Part shown: piece by piece, positions 8,027 through 16,233 of the stretch
Layout of the letters: each line of letters starts with the position of its first letter
Numbering within the stretch: position 1 is the first letter of the stretch
Assembly (NCBI GenBank): GCA_026129095.1
Contig: JAHCIT010000011.1
Span: 1 to 64,000, forward strand
Source of the DNA: Deltaproteobacteria bacterium
Lineage (GTDB): Bacteria; JAGRBM01; JAHCIT01
Direction of reading: 5' to 3'
DNA length: 64,000 bases
Notes under the pieces: model-generated
What the model was told of the DNA's origin: nothing
The model's input: the letters and a program-made list of their open reading frames with translations, nothing else
The model's database searches: none
Position numbers and translations under genes: made by a program

Positions 8027-9891
8027 TGTGTGGCATCGCCGGCATGTTCGTGCCCGGTGCGGATTCCGCCGAACTCCAGCGGCGGGTCCGGGCGGCGGCC
8101 AGCCGCATCGCCCACCGGGGGCCGGACGACGAGGGCTACTACGCGCAGGAGGGGCTGGCACTTGGCCACCGCCGGCTGGTCGTGATCGACCGCACGGGCG
8201 GCGCGCAGCCGTTTACGGATTCCGGGGGCCGTGTCACTGCCGCCTACAACGGTGAAATCTACAACCACCGTGAACTCCGGCAGGAACTCGCCCCCGAGGG
8301 GGAGACCTTCACGACCCGCTCGGATACAGAGGTGCTGGTTCGAGCATTCGCACGGCGGGGCACGGATGCCTTCATCAAGCTGGATGGCATGTTCGCCGCC
8401 GCCCTGTGGAGGCACGCAGACCGGTCGCTGTTCCTGGTGCGCGATCCCGCAGGCGAGAAACCCCTGTTTTTCAGCGAGAACCCGCTTGGCCCTGGCAGTC
8501 CCGGCATTGCGTTCGCCAGCGAGGTTTACTCCCTGCTGGCACTCCTGCCCGAAGTGCCGCCGGTGGACCCGGCGGGCTTATGGTCATACCTGACCCTCGG
8601 CTATGCACGGGAACCGCGAATCCTCAAGGGTATCGGGCTGGTTCCGCCCGGAAGCTGGCTCCGCATCGAAAACGGCCGGATCACGGATCAGCAGCGGTAC
8701 TGGCGGCCCCGGTTCACCCCCGTGCATCTGCCGGAACGGGAAGCCCTACCCTGCATCCGCCGGGCAATGAAGCTCGCGGTCCAGTCCCGACTTGAAGCCG
8801 ATGTGCCGCTCGGCGCGTTCCTCTCCGGCGGAATTGATTCTTCCATCATCGTCTACGAGATGCGGCAGGCCGGGGTGGACGAGATCAACACCTTCTCGAT
8901 CGGCTTCCGGGAGGGCGAAGGTTACGACGAAAGCCCGTGGGCCCGCGAGATCGGACGGCTGCTCAACACCCATCATCATGAGCAGATGTTTGGCGTGAGC
9001 GAGGCCATCGTCGAATCGACCCTGAACGCCCTCGATGAACCGATGGCCGATTCATCGGCCATCGCCACCTGGTCGCTGGCCGAACATGCCCGCCGCCATA
9101 TCACCGTGGCACTGGGCGGCGACGGCGGGGACGAGGTGTTCTGCGGCTACGAGCGGTTCGCCGGTATCCTGCTGACCGAGCGGATACCCCTTGCCGTCCG
9201 GCGGCTGCTCTCGCCACTTGCCCCGCTCGTGCCGGACACGGGCGGCTACGGGAACCGCGGCGACCGGCTGCGGCGGCTTCTGCGGGATGGAATCCATCCG
9301 GCCGCCGAGCGGCTCCTCAGGTGGCAGGCGATCCAGCCCCCGGAACAGGCGCGCCGGTACATGACGGAACCGGCCGGCTTCGCTTCCCTCTTTCCCTGGC
9401 CGGCAGGTTCCACTCCAGGTTCAGGCTCCGTCATCCATGACATGCTGGCGGCGAACTTCGAGAGCTATATGCCTGACGACCTGCTGGTGAAGACCGACCG
9501 GATGACCATGAACCACGGGCTCGAACTCCGCTCGCCGTTTCTGGCGAAGGACGTGATCGAAACCGGCCTGACCCTTCCGGCCGATGGACTCGCCAGGGGA
9601 CTCGCGCTCAAGCGGTGGCTGAAGAAGGCCTACGAGGGGTTTCTCCCGAATCCGGTCCTGCACCGCCGGAAGCACGGCTTCGGAGTGCCTATCCACAAAT
9701 GGCTGCGGGGTGTCCTGCAGGAGTGGGCCGCCGCCCGCCTGTTCGACCGGCAGAGCCCGCTCCATGACCATGTCGATTCCGATGCTGTGCGGCTCCTGTG
9801 GAAGACCCACATGGACGGCCGGGACGGCGGCCAGCAGGTGATCTGGGCGCTGATCGTGCTGGACCACTGGCTCCGGAGAATCCGGTCATGA
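8026..9891 (+). CDS. asnB: asparagine synthase (glutamine-hydrolysing), AsnB type
   Basis: The 621-residue protein starts MCGIAGMF, leaving Cys2 as the N-terminal nucleophile of a class II glutaminase domain (about 2-210). The synthetase domain holds the pyrophosphate loop LSGGIDSS near 266-273. The enzyme transfers ammonia to an ATP-activated carboxylate. Its place between glycosyltransferases, with one- and four-base overlaps, suggests it amidates a sugar carboxylate in the glycan, as AsnB-like enzymes in polysaccharide clusters are thought to do. Ordinary asparagine synthesis remains possible. The ATG is fixed by the Cys2 rule. Confidence 0.92.
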   Translation: MCGIAGMFVPGADSAELQRRVRAAASRIAHRGPDDEGYYAQEGLALGHRRLVVIDRTGGAQPFTDSGGRVTAAYNGEIYNHRELRQELAPEGETFTTRSDTEVLVRAFARRGTDAFIKLDGMFAAALWRHADRSLFLVRDPAGEKPLFFSENPLGPGSPGIAFASEVYSLLALLPEVPPVDPAGLWSYLTLGYAREPRILKGIGLVPPGSWLRIENGRITDQQRYWRPRFTPVHLPEREALPCIRRAMKLAVQSRLEADVPLGAFLSGGIDSSIIVYEMRQAGVDEINTFSIGFREGEGYDESPWAREIGRLLNTHHHEQMFGVSEAIVESTLNALDEPMADSSAIATWSLAEHARRHITVALGGDGGDEVFCGYERFAGILLTERIPLAVRRLLSPLAPLVPDTGGYGNRGDRLRRLLRDGIHPAAERLLRWQAIQPPEQARRYMTEPAGFASLFPWPAGSTPGSGSVIHDMLAANFESYMPDDLLVKTDRMTMNHGLELRSPFLAKDVIETGLTLPADGLARGLALKRWLKKAYEGFLPNPVLHRRKHGFGVPIHKWLRGVLQEWAAARLFDRQSPLHDHVDSDAVRLLWKTHMDGRDGGQQVIWALIVLDHWLRRIRS

Positions 9892-11072
9892 GCCGTCCGC
9901 TCAGGATCGTCAGGATCATCGACCGCATGAACGTGGGTGGCCCGGCCATTCATGTCACCTTGACCAGCGAGCGGCTGAACGACGGACGCCGGTTCGAGAC
10001 ACTGCTCGTCCGCGGCGAGATCGGCCCTGACGAAGGTGACATGAGCTATCTCCTGAAGGGCCGGAACATAAAGGAAAAATACCTGCCGTCGCTGGGCAGG
10101 AGCATTTCTCCCTGGAACGACCTTTTGGTCTTTTTCCAGCTCGTCGGCCTGCTCCGCCGCGAGCGGCCGGACGTGGTGCATACGCACAAGTCGAAGGCGG
10201 GCCTTCTGGGACGGATCGCGGCCTTTATCGCCCGTGTGCCGGTGAGAATCCACACGTTCCACGGTCATGTGTTTCACGGGTATTTCTCCCCGCTGGTCTC
10301 TCGCCTCGTGGTCTGGACGGAAAAGCTGCTTGCCCTGATTACCCACCGGATTTTTGTCGTCGGCGACCAGCTCCGGATCGAGATGACCGAAAAATACCGG
10401 CTGTGTGATCCCGCAAAAATCCTCGTCGTGCCGCTGGGACTGGACCTCGGGCCTTTCGTCGAGGCGTCGGGTGAAGGCCGGGAAAAGGCCCGGCTCGCCC
10501 TGCGGCAGTCGCTCGGCGTCGATTCAGGGAAAAAGCTCGTCGGCATCGTCGGGCGGCTGACGCGGATCAAGAACCACGCGATGTTTCTCGAAGCGGCCCG
10601 GATGATTGCCGGGAAACGCGCCGATACCGATTTCGTTATCGTGGGCGGCGGGGAACTGGAAACGGAGCTTCAGGAACTGGCACGGGCGTCGGGCATTCCG
10701 GACCAGGTTCACTTCATGGGATTCCAGACGAGAACCGCACCGATCTATGCCGGCCTCGATATCATCGCACTCACATCGGACAACGAGGGAACACCGGTGA
10801 CCCTGATCGAGGCCGGGGCAGCGGGCCTGCCCGCGGTTTCGACCGATGTGGGCGCAGTGCAGACCGTGGTGATCGGGGGCGAGACCGGCTTCATGGTGCC
10901 GAAGGGCGATGCCGCCGCACTCGCGGAGAAGATAATGATGCTGCTCGACGATACAGAACTTCGCATGCGGCTCGGTGCGGCCGCCCGCCGTCATGTGACA
11001 TCTAATTTTTCCATCGAACGGCTGTGCGACACGCTGGGGCGTTTGTACGAAGAACTGGCCGCAAGGAAGTAA
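9888..11072 (+). CDS. GT4-type glycosyltransferase
   Basis: The 394-residue GT-B enzyme begins with RIIDRMNVGGPAIHV (acceptor loop) and has DVVHTHKSKAGLLGR. Its donor half holds IVGRLTRIKNH, FVIVGGGELE and LTSDNEGTPVTLIEAGAAGLP, with the E-x7-E pair. It closes the operon: the ATG overlaps the asnB stop by four bases. The gene ends one base before the convergent tyrS stop, leaving no room for a separate terminator. The specific linkage formed cannot be told. Confidence 0.88.
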   Translation: MSRPLRIVRIIDRMNVGGPAIHVTLTSERLNDGRRFETLLVRGEIGPDEGDMSYLLKGRNIKEKYLPSLGRSISPWNDLLVFFQLVGLLRRERPDVVHTHKSKAGLLGRIAAFIARVPVRIHTFHGHVFHGYFSPLVSRLVVWTEKLLALITHRIFVVGDQLRIEMTEKYRLCDPAKILVVPLGLDLGPFVEASGEGREKARLALRQSLGVDSGKKLVGIVGRLTRIKNHAMFLEAARMIAGKRADTDFVIVGGGELETELQELARASGIPDQVHFMGFQTRTAPIYAGLDIIALTSDNEGTPVTLIEAGAAGLPAVSTDVGAVQTVVIGGETGFMVPKGDAAALAEKIMMLLDDTELRMRLGAAARRHVTSNFSIERLCDTLGRLYEELAARK

Positions 11073-11073
11073 C

Positions 11074-12297
11074 CTAGCCCAGTTTTACTTTTGCCCAGGA
11101 ACGTTTCCCGGCCTTGATGACGAGGTCGGCAGGCGGGTCGTAGCGCTGCTTCACATTCGTCACCTTTTCCCCGTTGACAGTGACTGCATTTGCCTCGATC
11201 TTCCGCCGGGCATCCTTTTTAGACTCGGCTATCTTCGCCTCGACCATCAGGTCAGCGAGATCCCGTCCGCCGGTGAAGGAAAACTCCGGCATATCTTCCG
11301 GCGTCTCGCCCTTGGAGAACTGGGCTTCCCAGTCCTGCTGCGCCTTCCGGGCGGCTTCCCCGCCGTGATAGCGGGTCACGATCTCGCGGGCGAGGGACTT
11401 CTTGGCATCCATCGGGTGGCCCGTCTTGCGCCGGGCAATCTCATCCAAAGGCTCGGCCGAGAGAAGCTCGTAGTACTTCCACATCAGGTCATCTGAAATG
11501 CTCATCAGCTTGCCAAACTGCTCGAACGGGGGTTCGGTGATGCCGACGTAGTTGCCGAGCGACTTCGACATCTTCTCGATGCCCCGGATCCCCTCCAGGA
11601 GCGGCATCGTCAGGATGCACTGGGGCCGCTGGCCATAGGACTCCTGAAGGGCGCGACCCACCAGGAGATTGAACCTCTGGTCGTTTCCGCCCAGCTCCAC
11701 GTCTGCCTGAAGTGCCACTGAATCGTACCCCTGCACCAGCGGATACAGGAACTCGTGAATGTGGATCGGCGTGTGGCCCAGATACCTCTTGCTGAAGTCG
11801 TCCCGCTCCAGGATGCGCGCAACCGTGTAGTGGGCGGCGAGTTTCACCATGTCACTCGCGGACATCCTGTCCATCCACTCGCCATTGAAACGGACTTCGG
11901 TTTTTGCCGGATCGAGGATCCTGAATACCTGCGCCTTGTAGGTCTCGGCATTCTTCCTGATCTCGTCTTCCGAAAGCGGCGGACGGGTTTCGTTCTTCCC
12001 CGTCGGGTCGCCGATCTTTCCGGTAAAGTCACCGATGAGGAAAACCACCGTATGCCCCAGCTCCTGGAAATGCCGCATCTTGTGGATGAGAACCGTGTGG
12101 CCTAGGTGCAGGTCCGGAGCCGTCGGATCGAACCCGGCCTTCACGCGGAGCGGCTTTCCCGTGGCGACGGAGCGGCGAAGCTTTTCCTTCAACTCCGGCT
12201 CCGGAACGATCTCCACCGCCCCGCGGCAGATCAGTTCCCACTGGCGCAGGAAGTCGCGCTCCTGCGCGTCATTCAGCCTGGTTTCGTCCGTGGTCAC
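11074..12297 (-). CDS. tyrS: tyrosyl-tRNA synthetase
   Basis: This 407-residue class I synthetase charges tRNA-Tyr. The HIGH-equivalent HLGH is at 64-67, and KMSKS is intact near 241. The sequence [14 protein letters not shown] and the [15 protein letters not shown] stretch are typical of bacterial TyrRS. The last 60 residues form an S4-like RNA-binding domain ([17 protein letters not shown]). The GTG start overlaps the upstream phosphodiesterase stop (GTGA). The spacing between the HIGH and KMSKS motifs resembles the TyrZ-like subgroup; that assignment is from memory. Confidence 0.96.
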   Translation of the reverse strand: MTTDETRLNDAQERDFLRQWELICRGAVEIVPEPELKEKLRRSVATGKPLRVKAGFDPTAPDLHLGHTVLIHKMRHFQELGHTVVFLIGDFTGKIGDPTGKNETRPPLSEDEIRKNAETYKAQVFRILDPAKTEVRFNGEWMDRMSASDMVKLAAHYTVARILERDDFSKRYLGHTPIHIHEFLYPLVQGYDSVALQADVELGGNDQRFNLLVGRALQESYGQRPQCILTMPLLEGIRGIEKMSKSLGNYVGITEPPFEQFGKLMSISDDLMWKYYELLSAEPLDEIARRKTGHPMDAKKSLAREIVTRYHGGEAARKAQQDWEAQFSKGETPEDMPEFSFTGGRDLADLMVEAKIAESKKDARRKIEANAVTVNGEKVTNVKQRYDPPADLVIKAGKRSWAKVKLG

Positions 12298-13112
12298 GCG
12301 GTTTTCTTTTCTTCCCGGCCACCGTCCAGCGGGCGGTTCACCCGCACGATGGACCGGCTTTGCCCGGTCGCCGTGTCAATGTCCAGCACCACGCCACACA
12401 GGCGGGCGCCACCGCCGGCCATTTCGCCCTTTTCGGGAATCTTGCGCACGAACCGGCGGACTGAAATCTCCGCATTCATGCCGATCACCGAATCGTAGGG
12501 GCCGGTCATCCCTGCGTCGGTAATATAGGCGCACCCGCCGGGCAATATCCGCTCGTCGGCCGTCTGCACGTGCGTGTGGGTGCCGATCACGGCGCTCGCC
12601 CGGCCGTCACAGAAAACCCCCATTGCCTGCTTTTCGGAGGTCGTCTCGGCGTGCATGTCCACCAGGATACAGGGAGTCTCGTTCCGGAGTCCCTCCAGCG
12701 CCCGGTCCACTGCTTCCCATGGATCCGCAGGAACCGGGTTCATGAAAACCGCGCCCATCACGCAAACGACCCCGATTTTCACCCCGCCGGGGGCATCGAT
12801 CACCGTCATGCCCCGCCCCGGCGTACGCGAGGGATAGTTCACCGGCCGGAGCAGCAGCGGGCAGTCGCCCCGGTCCATCGGGTCGATGATCTCGTGCCGG
12901 TCAAAGATGTGGTTACCGCTTGTCAGACAGTCAGCCCCGGCCTGCACCAGTTCCCTGTATATATCCGGCGTAATGCCGTGACCGGTGGCGGCGTTCTCGC
13001 AGTTGGCCACCACCACGTCAACCCCGAACTCGCGGATCACGCCCGGAAGCAGCGTCCGGAACGCCTTGCGCCCCGCCGGGCCGAAAATATCGCCTGAAAA
13101 AAAGAGTTTCAT
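12294..13112 (-). CDS. ymdB: YmdB-family metallophosphoesterase (TIGR00282)
   Basis: The 272-residue protein begins [14 protein letters not shown], and has [22 protein letters not shown] and [17 protein letters not shown]. These are the metal-ligand motifs of the YmdB cyclic-nucleotide phosphodiesterase family. In Bacillus YmdB hydrolyses cAMP and is linked to RNase Y function. Here the gene sits directly downstream of rny, 14 bases apart, a conserved pairing in many bacteria. The cytoplasmic location is inferred from the lack of a signal peptide. Confidence 0.92.
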   Translation of the reverse strand: MKLFFSGDIFGPAGRKAFRTLLPGVIREFGVDVVVANCENAATGHGITPDIYRELVQAGADCLTSGNHIFDRHEIIDPMDRGDCPLLLRPVNYPSRTPGRGMTVIDAPGGVKIGVVCVMGAVFMNPVPADPWEAVDRALEGLRNETPCILVDMHAETTSEKQAMGVFCDGRASAVIGTHTHVQTADERILPGGCAYITDAGMTGPYDSVIGMNAEISVRRFVRKIPEKGEMAGGGARLCGVVLDIDTATGQSRSIVRVNRPLDGGREEKKTA

Positions 13113-13126
13113 TGTTTCCGGACCGG

Positions 13127-14707
13127 TTACCTCGCAAACTCCGTCGCCCGCGTCTCGCGGAATACCGTGATCTTGATCTGGCCAGGGTAAGTGACCTCGG
13201 CCTCGATCTTCTTCGCGATTTCCTTCGAGAGCGCATAGGCCTCGTCGTCCGACACCTTGCTGTTGTCCACCATGATCCGGAGTTCCCGGCCCGCCTGCAC
13301 GGCATAGCTGCGCTCGACGCCGGGGAAGCTGCTGGCGATCTTCTCAAGCGACTCGACCCGCTTTACGTACGATTCCATCTGTTCGCGGCGGCTGCCCGGC
13401 CGGGCAGCCGAGAGGGCGTCGGCGGCCTGGGTGATGGCGGCCCAGATGGTCGGCGGATCGTCGTCATGGTGGCAGGAAACGCCCACGATCACGTCCTCCT
13501 TCTCGCCGTATTTTCTCAGCAGGTCGCCGCCGATATAGGCGTGCGGCCCTTCCACGTCATGCGAAACCGCCTTTCCGATATCGTGCAGCAGGCCGCAGCG
13601 GCGGGCGACAGGCACGTTGAGCTTCAGCTCGGAAGCCATGATCCCGCACAGGAAGGCCACCTCCATCGAATGGGTGAGCTGGTTCTGCGTATAGCTGGTC
13701 CGGTATTTGAGGGAACCCAGCAGCTTGAGGATTTCGGGATGGACACCTGTCAGTCCGAGGTCCATCACCGCCTGGTCGGCGGCCTCCTTGCAGGATTTCT
13801 CCACCTCGCGCTCGGACTTGGCGACCACTTCCTCGATCCGGGCCGGATGGATACGGCCGTCGGCGATCAGTTTCTCCAGCGACCGCTTGGCCACCTCCCG
13901 CCGGAGCGGATTGTAGCCGGAAATGACGATCGTCTCCGGCGTGTCATCGATGATGAAGTCCATGCCGGTGGCGACTTCCAGGGCGCGGATGTTGCGCCCC
14001 TCGCGGCCGATGATGCGGCCCTTGATCTCGTCGCCCGGTATCTTGACGACGCTGACCATGCGTTCGGCGGCATAGTCGCCCGAATAGCGGTTGATGGCGA
14101 GGGCGATGATCTTTTTGGCGCTCTCCTCGACCTTCTCCTTCGCCTGCGTCTCAAGCTGGCGGGCAATACGGGCCGCCTCCAGCTTTGCGTCTTCCTCGAC
14201 CGATGAGAGAAGCTGCTTTCTGGCTTCCTCGGCCGTCAGCGAGGCCACCTGTTCCAGCTGCTTCTGGAGTGCCGTCTGCTTTTCCTTTACGGCCACCTGT
14301 TGCGTCTCCAGCGACCGCAGCCGGTCGGCATAACCCGCCTCGGTGCGTTTCAGGTTTTCCTGCTGCGTCTTGAGATCCCGCTCCTCGCGCTGAAGCCGGT
14401 CCAGACGGTCCTGCACGTCGCGTTCCTTGTCCCGCATCCGGCGCTCGGACTTTTCCGCTTCCTTCAGGGCGTCGCGGGCATCCCGTTCGAGTTCCTCCCG
14501 CGTGCGCTGGGCCTTGTCACGGGCCTTCTCGACGATCTCCTTCTCGATCTCCCGCGCCCGCATCTCGGCCTTCTTCACCATGTCCTCGCGCAGCCGCTGG
14601 GCATCGCCGAGCATCTTCTGCTCACGGCTCCGGCCCAGCACCATCACACCCACCACACCAAGTATCAGTCCCGCCACGCCGGCCCCCGCCGGCACCAGAT
14701 ATTCCAT
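13127..14707 (-). CDS. rny: ribonuclease Y
   Basis: This membrane-anchored endoribonuclease initiates mRNA decay. An N-terminal transmembrane helix (about 4-24) is followed by a long charged coiled coil (about 30-190). A KH domain contains GRIIGREGRNIRALE. An HD domain contains HSMEVAFLCG and GLLHDIGKAVSHDVEGPHAYIG, with the HD metal pair intact. The length, 526 residues, is normal. ATG at 14707 is chosen; a GTG one codon upstream abuts the stop of the cyclo-ligase gene, so the two are probably coupled. Confidence 0.97.
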   Translation of the reverse strand: MEYLVPAGAGVAGLILGVVGVMVLGRSREQKMLGDAQRLREDMVKKAEMRAREIEKEIVEKARDKAQRTREELERDARDALKEAEKSERRMRDKERDVQDRLDRLQREERDLKTQQENLKRTEAGYADRLRSLETQQVAVKEKQTALQKQLEQVASLTAEEARKQLLSSVEEDAKLEAARIARQLETQAKEKVEESAKKIIALAINRYSGDYAAERMVSVVKIPGDEIKGRIIGREGRNIRALEVATGMDFIIDDTPETIVISGYNPLRREVAKRSLEKLIADGRIHPARIEEVVAKSEREVEKSCKEAADQAVMDLGLTGVHPEILKLLGSLKYRTSYTQNQLTHSMEVAFLCGIMASELKLNVPVARRCGLLHDIGKAVSHDVEGPHAYIGGDLLRKYGEKEDVIVGVSCHHDDDPPTIWAAITQAADALSAARPGSRREQMESYVKRVESLEKIASSFPGVERSYAVQAGRELRIMVDNSKVSDDEAYALSKEIAKKIEAEVTYPGQIKITVFRETRATEFAR

Positions 14708-14710
14708 CAC

Positions 14711-15292
14711 TCAATCTCCCTGCTGTTTCCGGATTCGCAGGTCGCGGGTCTCGGTCACCAGCCGGTGAACCGGCCGGTCCCACGCCTCACGGGGCAGTTC
14801 ATCCACAACGAAGGCATCGGCCGCCACGCCAACGCTCACACCCCGGAATCCGGCATCGCCGAGAACCCGGTCATAAAATCCCTTGCCGCGCCCCAGCCGG
14901 TAGCCGGCGAGATCGAACGCAAGCCCCGGTACCAGCAGCACGTCTATTTCCGCCAGCGGGACCAGTTCGGCCGCCGGTGCGGGCTCCCTCAGCCCGAACG
15001 CCCCTGCCACAAACGGTCCCGATGCTTTCGCCGCCCGGAACTCCATCTGTCCTTCACCGGTGACACGTGGCCAGGCGAGCCGGGCACCCCGGCTCTCTAT
15101 TTCGACTGCAACGGCCGTGAGATCGGGCTCCGGCTGGGCGGCGCAAAAGAGCGCCACCGTCCGGGCAGATCGCAATGTTTCCATGCCCGTCAGGCGTTCG
15201 GAGATGGAACCCGACACGGTTCGATCCGGAGGTGGGATTTCGCGCCGGAACCGGTTCCGGAGGGCCGCCTTGGATTCGGACGCGGTAACCAT
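14711..15292 (-). CDS. 5-formyltetrahydrofolate cyclo-ligase
   Basis: The 193-residue cytoplasmic enzyme converts 5-formyl-THF to 5,10-methenyl-THF with ATP. The N-terminus has the KAALRNRFRR helix. The C-terminal signature LVPGLAFDLAGYRLGRGKGFYDRVL contains the nucleotide-binding RxGRGKGxYD pattern; here it runs LGRGKGFYDR. The Shine-Dalgarno sequence is weak. A 6S RNA gene lies upstream on the same strand at about 15780-15965, and this linkage is well known in proteobacteria (ssrS-ygfA). Confidence 0.92.
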   Translation of the reverse strand: MVTASESKAALRNRFRREIPPPDRTVSGSISERLTGMETLRSARTVALFCAAQPEPDLTAVAVEIESRGARLAWPRVTGEGQMEFRAAKASGPFVAGAFGLREPAPAAELVPLAEIDVLLVPGLAFDLAGYRLGRGKGFYDRVLGDAGFRGVSVGVAADAFVVDELPREAWDRPVHRLVTETRDLRIRKQQGD

Positions 15293-15349
15293 CGCTTCTG
15301 CCAGGGCCTTTCCGCCCCGGACCCCGCCCGGTTTGTCGCAAAACCGAAC

Positions 15350-15502
15350 GCCGGTCCTAGGCTGACAGACCTTTCACGAAGGAGGAAACGCCGGAACTAC
15401 TGGTGCACCAGGCAAAAGGGACTCAGCACCGCAGGCCGCCAAAGCGGCCGGAACTTCCGGGTGGTGAGGCGGGCCGCACCCAGGTGCGGCGCTGTTTTGC
15501 AT
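15350..15502 (+). promoter_or_regulatory. glycine-aptamer-like strings followed by tandem hairpins
   Basis: On the plus strand CGAAGGAG (15378-15385) and CAGGCAAAAGG (15409-15419) match two conserved strings of the glycine riboswitch, in the right order and at about the right spacing. The expected upstream GGAGAG arm is not apparent, and a 12-bp palindrome (15400-15411) interrupts the second string. Downstream lie the hairpins GGCCGC/GCGGCC and CCGGAA/TTCCGG, then GCCGCAC-CCAG-GTGCGGC followed by GCTGTTTTG, which resembles a terminator. No plausible plus-strand gene follows until 16234, so this may be coincidental or an orphan element. Confidence 0.3.
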
Positions 15503-15656
15503 GATAAGCCGGCAAGCGGCCCGGGATGATGCCGGAACGGGGAGCGGCCGGCTGCGCCAGCGCCCCCTCAAGCCCATCCTGGTCCGCACGGACGAACGCG
15601 CCCACCGCAGTCCAGAAGACTGCCAGAAGCACGAAAATCGCAACGATTCCTGTCAT
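15423..15656 (-). CDS. possible small single-pass membrane protein
   Basis: A 77-residue ORF begins with a convincing hydrophobic helix (VAIFVLLAVFWTAVGAFV, about residues 4-21) followed by an acidic stretch and a Pro/Arg-rich tail. It lies between 6S RNA and the cyclo-ligase gene, same strand. No clear Shine-Dalgarno sequence precedes the ATG, and the 3' half overlaps strong hairpins that read as a terminator on the other strand. No family is recognised. It could be real up to the end of the helix or entirely spurious. Confidence 0.3.
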   Translation of the reverse strand: MTGIVAIFVLLAVFWTAVGAFVRADQDGLEGALAQPAAPRSGIIPGRLPAYHAKQRRTWVRPASPPGSSGRFGGLRC

Positions 15657-15780
15657 TCGGTCAAGGTCTTTGTCATTACTGGCCGCCCGGAAAATCCGGT
15701 GGCCGAACCGGAAAAAGTATACCCCGTGGCCGGAAGCGGTTGCAACCGGGACACGGGGCATGATTGCGGATAATACCCCC

Positions 15781-15965
15781 AGAACGCCGTGCTGCCGTCG
15801 TGTTCCTGAGACCCGCTGTTAGCAGGTGGGCGTCGTAAACCGGCATCCGATATGGGTTCCCGCCCGGACCGCAAGCGGTCAGCGGCCTCCCCGGCGCCGG
15901 CTGGAACAACTCCCAGGAATTTGGAATAGGCTCAGAGAACTTGTAACGGTCTGTTCACGTACGCC
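15781..15965 (-). ncRNA. ssrS: 6S RNA
   Basis: On the minus strand AAGTTCTCTGAGCCTAT (about 15925-15941) matches the 5' side of the central bubble of proteobacterial 6S RNA (E. coli AGTCCCCTGAGCCGAT). About 100 bases on, CGACGCCCACCTGC is followed by a small hairpin and GACGGCAGCACGG (15783-15795), the 3' bubble side and closing strand. An apical hairpin GACCG-CTTG-CGGTC lies between. The RNA should fold as a long rod mimicking an open promoter and bind sigma-70 RNA polymerase. Ends are estimates. Proximity to the 5-formyl-THF cyclo-ligase gene supports the call. Confidence 0.75.
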
Positions 15966-16233
15966 CCAGGGGAATTTCAAACCTGTATGTCTGCGGCAGG
16001 CCCCGCCTCCCTGAACCGTTCCGCACCGGAACGGCCTTGCGCGCCTGCCAACAGCTACCAGTAGTGCTACGGAACCGCCCCGCTGGCAATACCCCCGGCC
16101 CCGGCAAGCGTGTATCTGGCCGAAAGCACGGCTGATTTTTTTTAGTTGACGCTTAGGTTATACAAGCGGCTGCCGCTCCGGAGCCTTCTGACCGGGCAAC
16201 CGGGACAACTCCGCCCAGCGAGACGGGAACTCA
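15966..16233. other. intergenic spacer between 6S RNA and the UbiB-like gene
   Basis: No ORF here looks coding. A perfect 8-bp stem with a 3-base loop (CCGTTCCG-CAC-CGGAACGG) lies at 16016-16034. A run of eight T at 16136-16143 follows a weak GCCG/CGGC stem, so a plus-strand transcript could end there. A -10-like TATACA at about 16160 may serve the UbiB-like gene, but no matching -35 is evident. Confidence 0.4.

Noticed and set aside
15501-15822. Plus-strand ORFs of 90-98 residues after the glycine-like element
   Set aside because: Arg/Pro/Ser-rich shadow composition and no ribosome site; not a credible riboswitch target.
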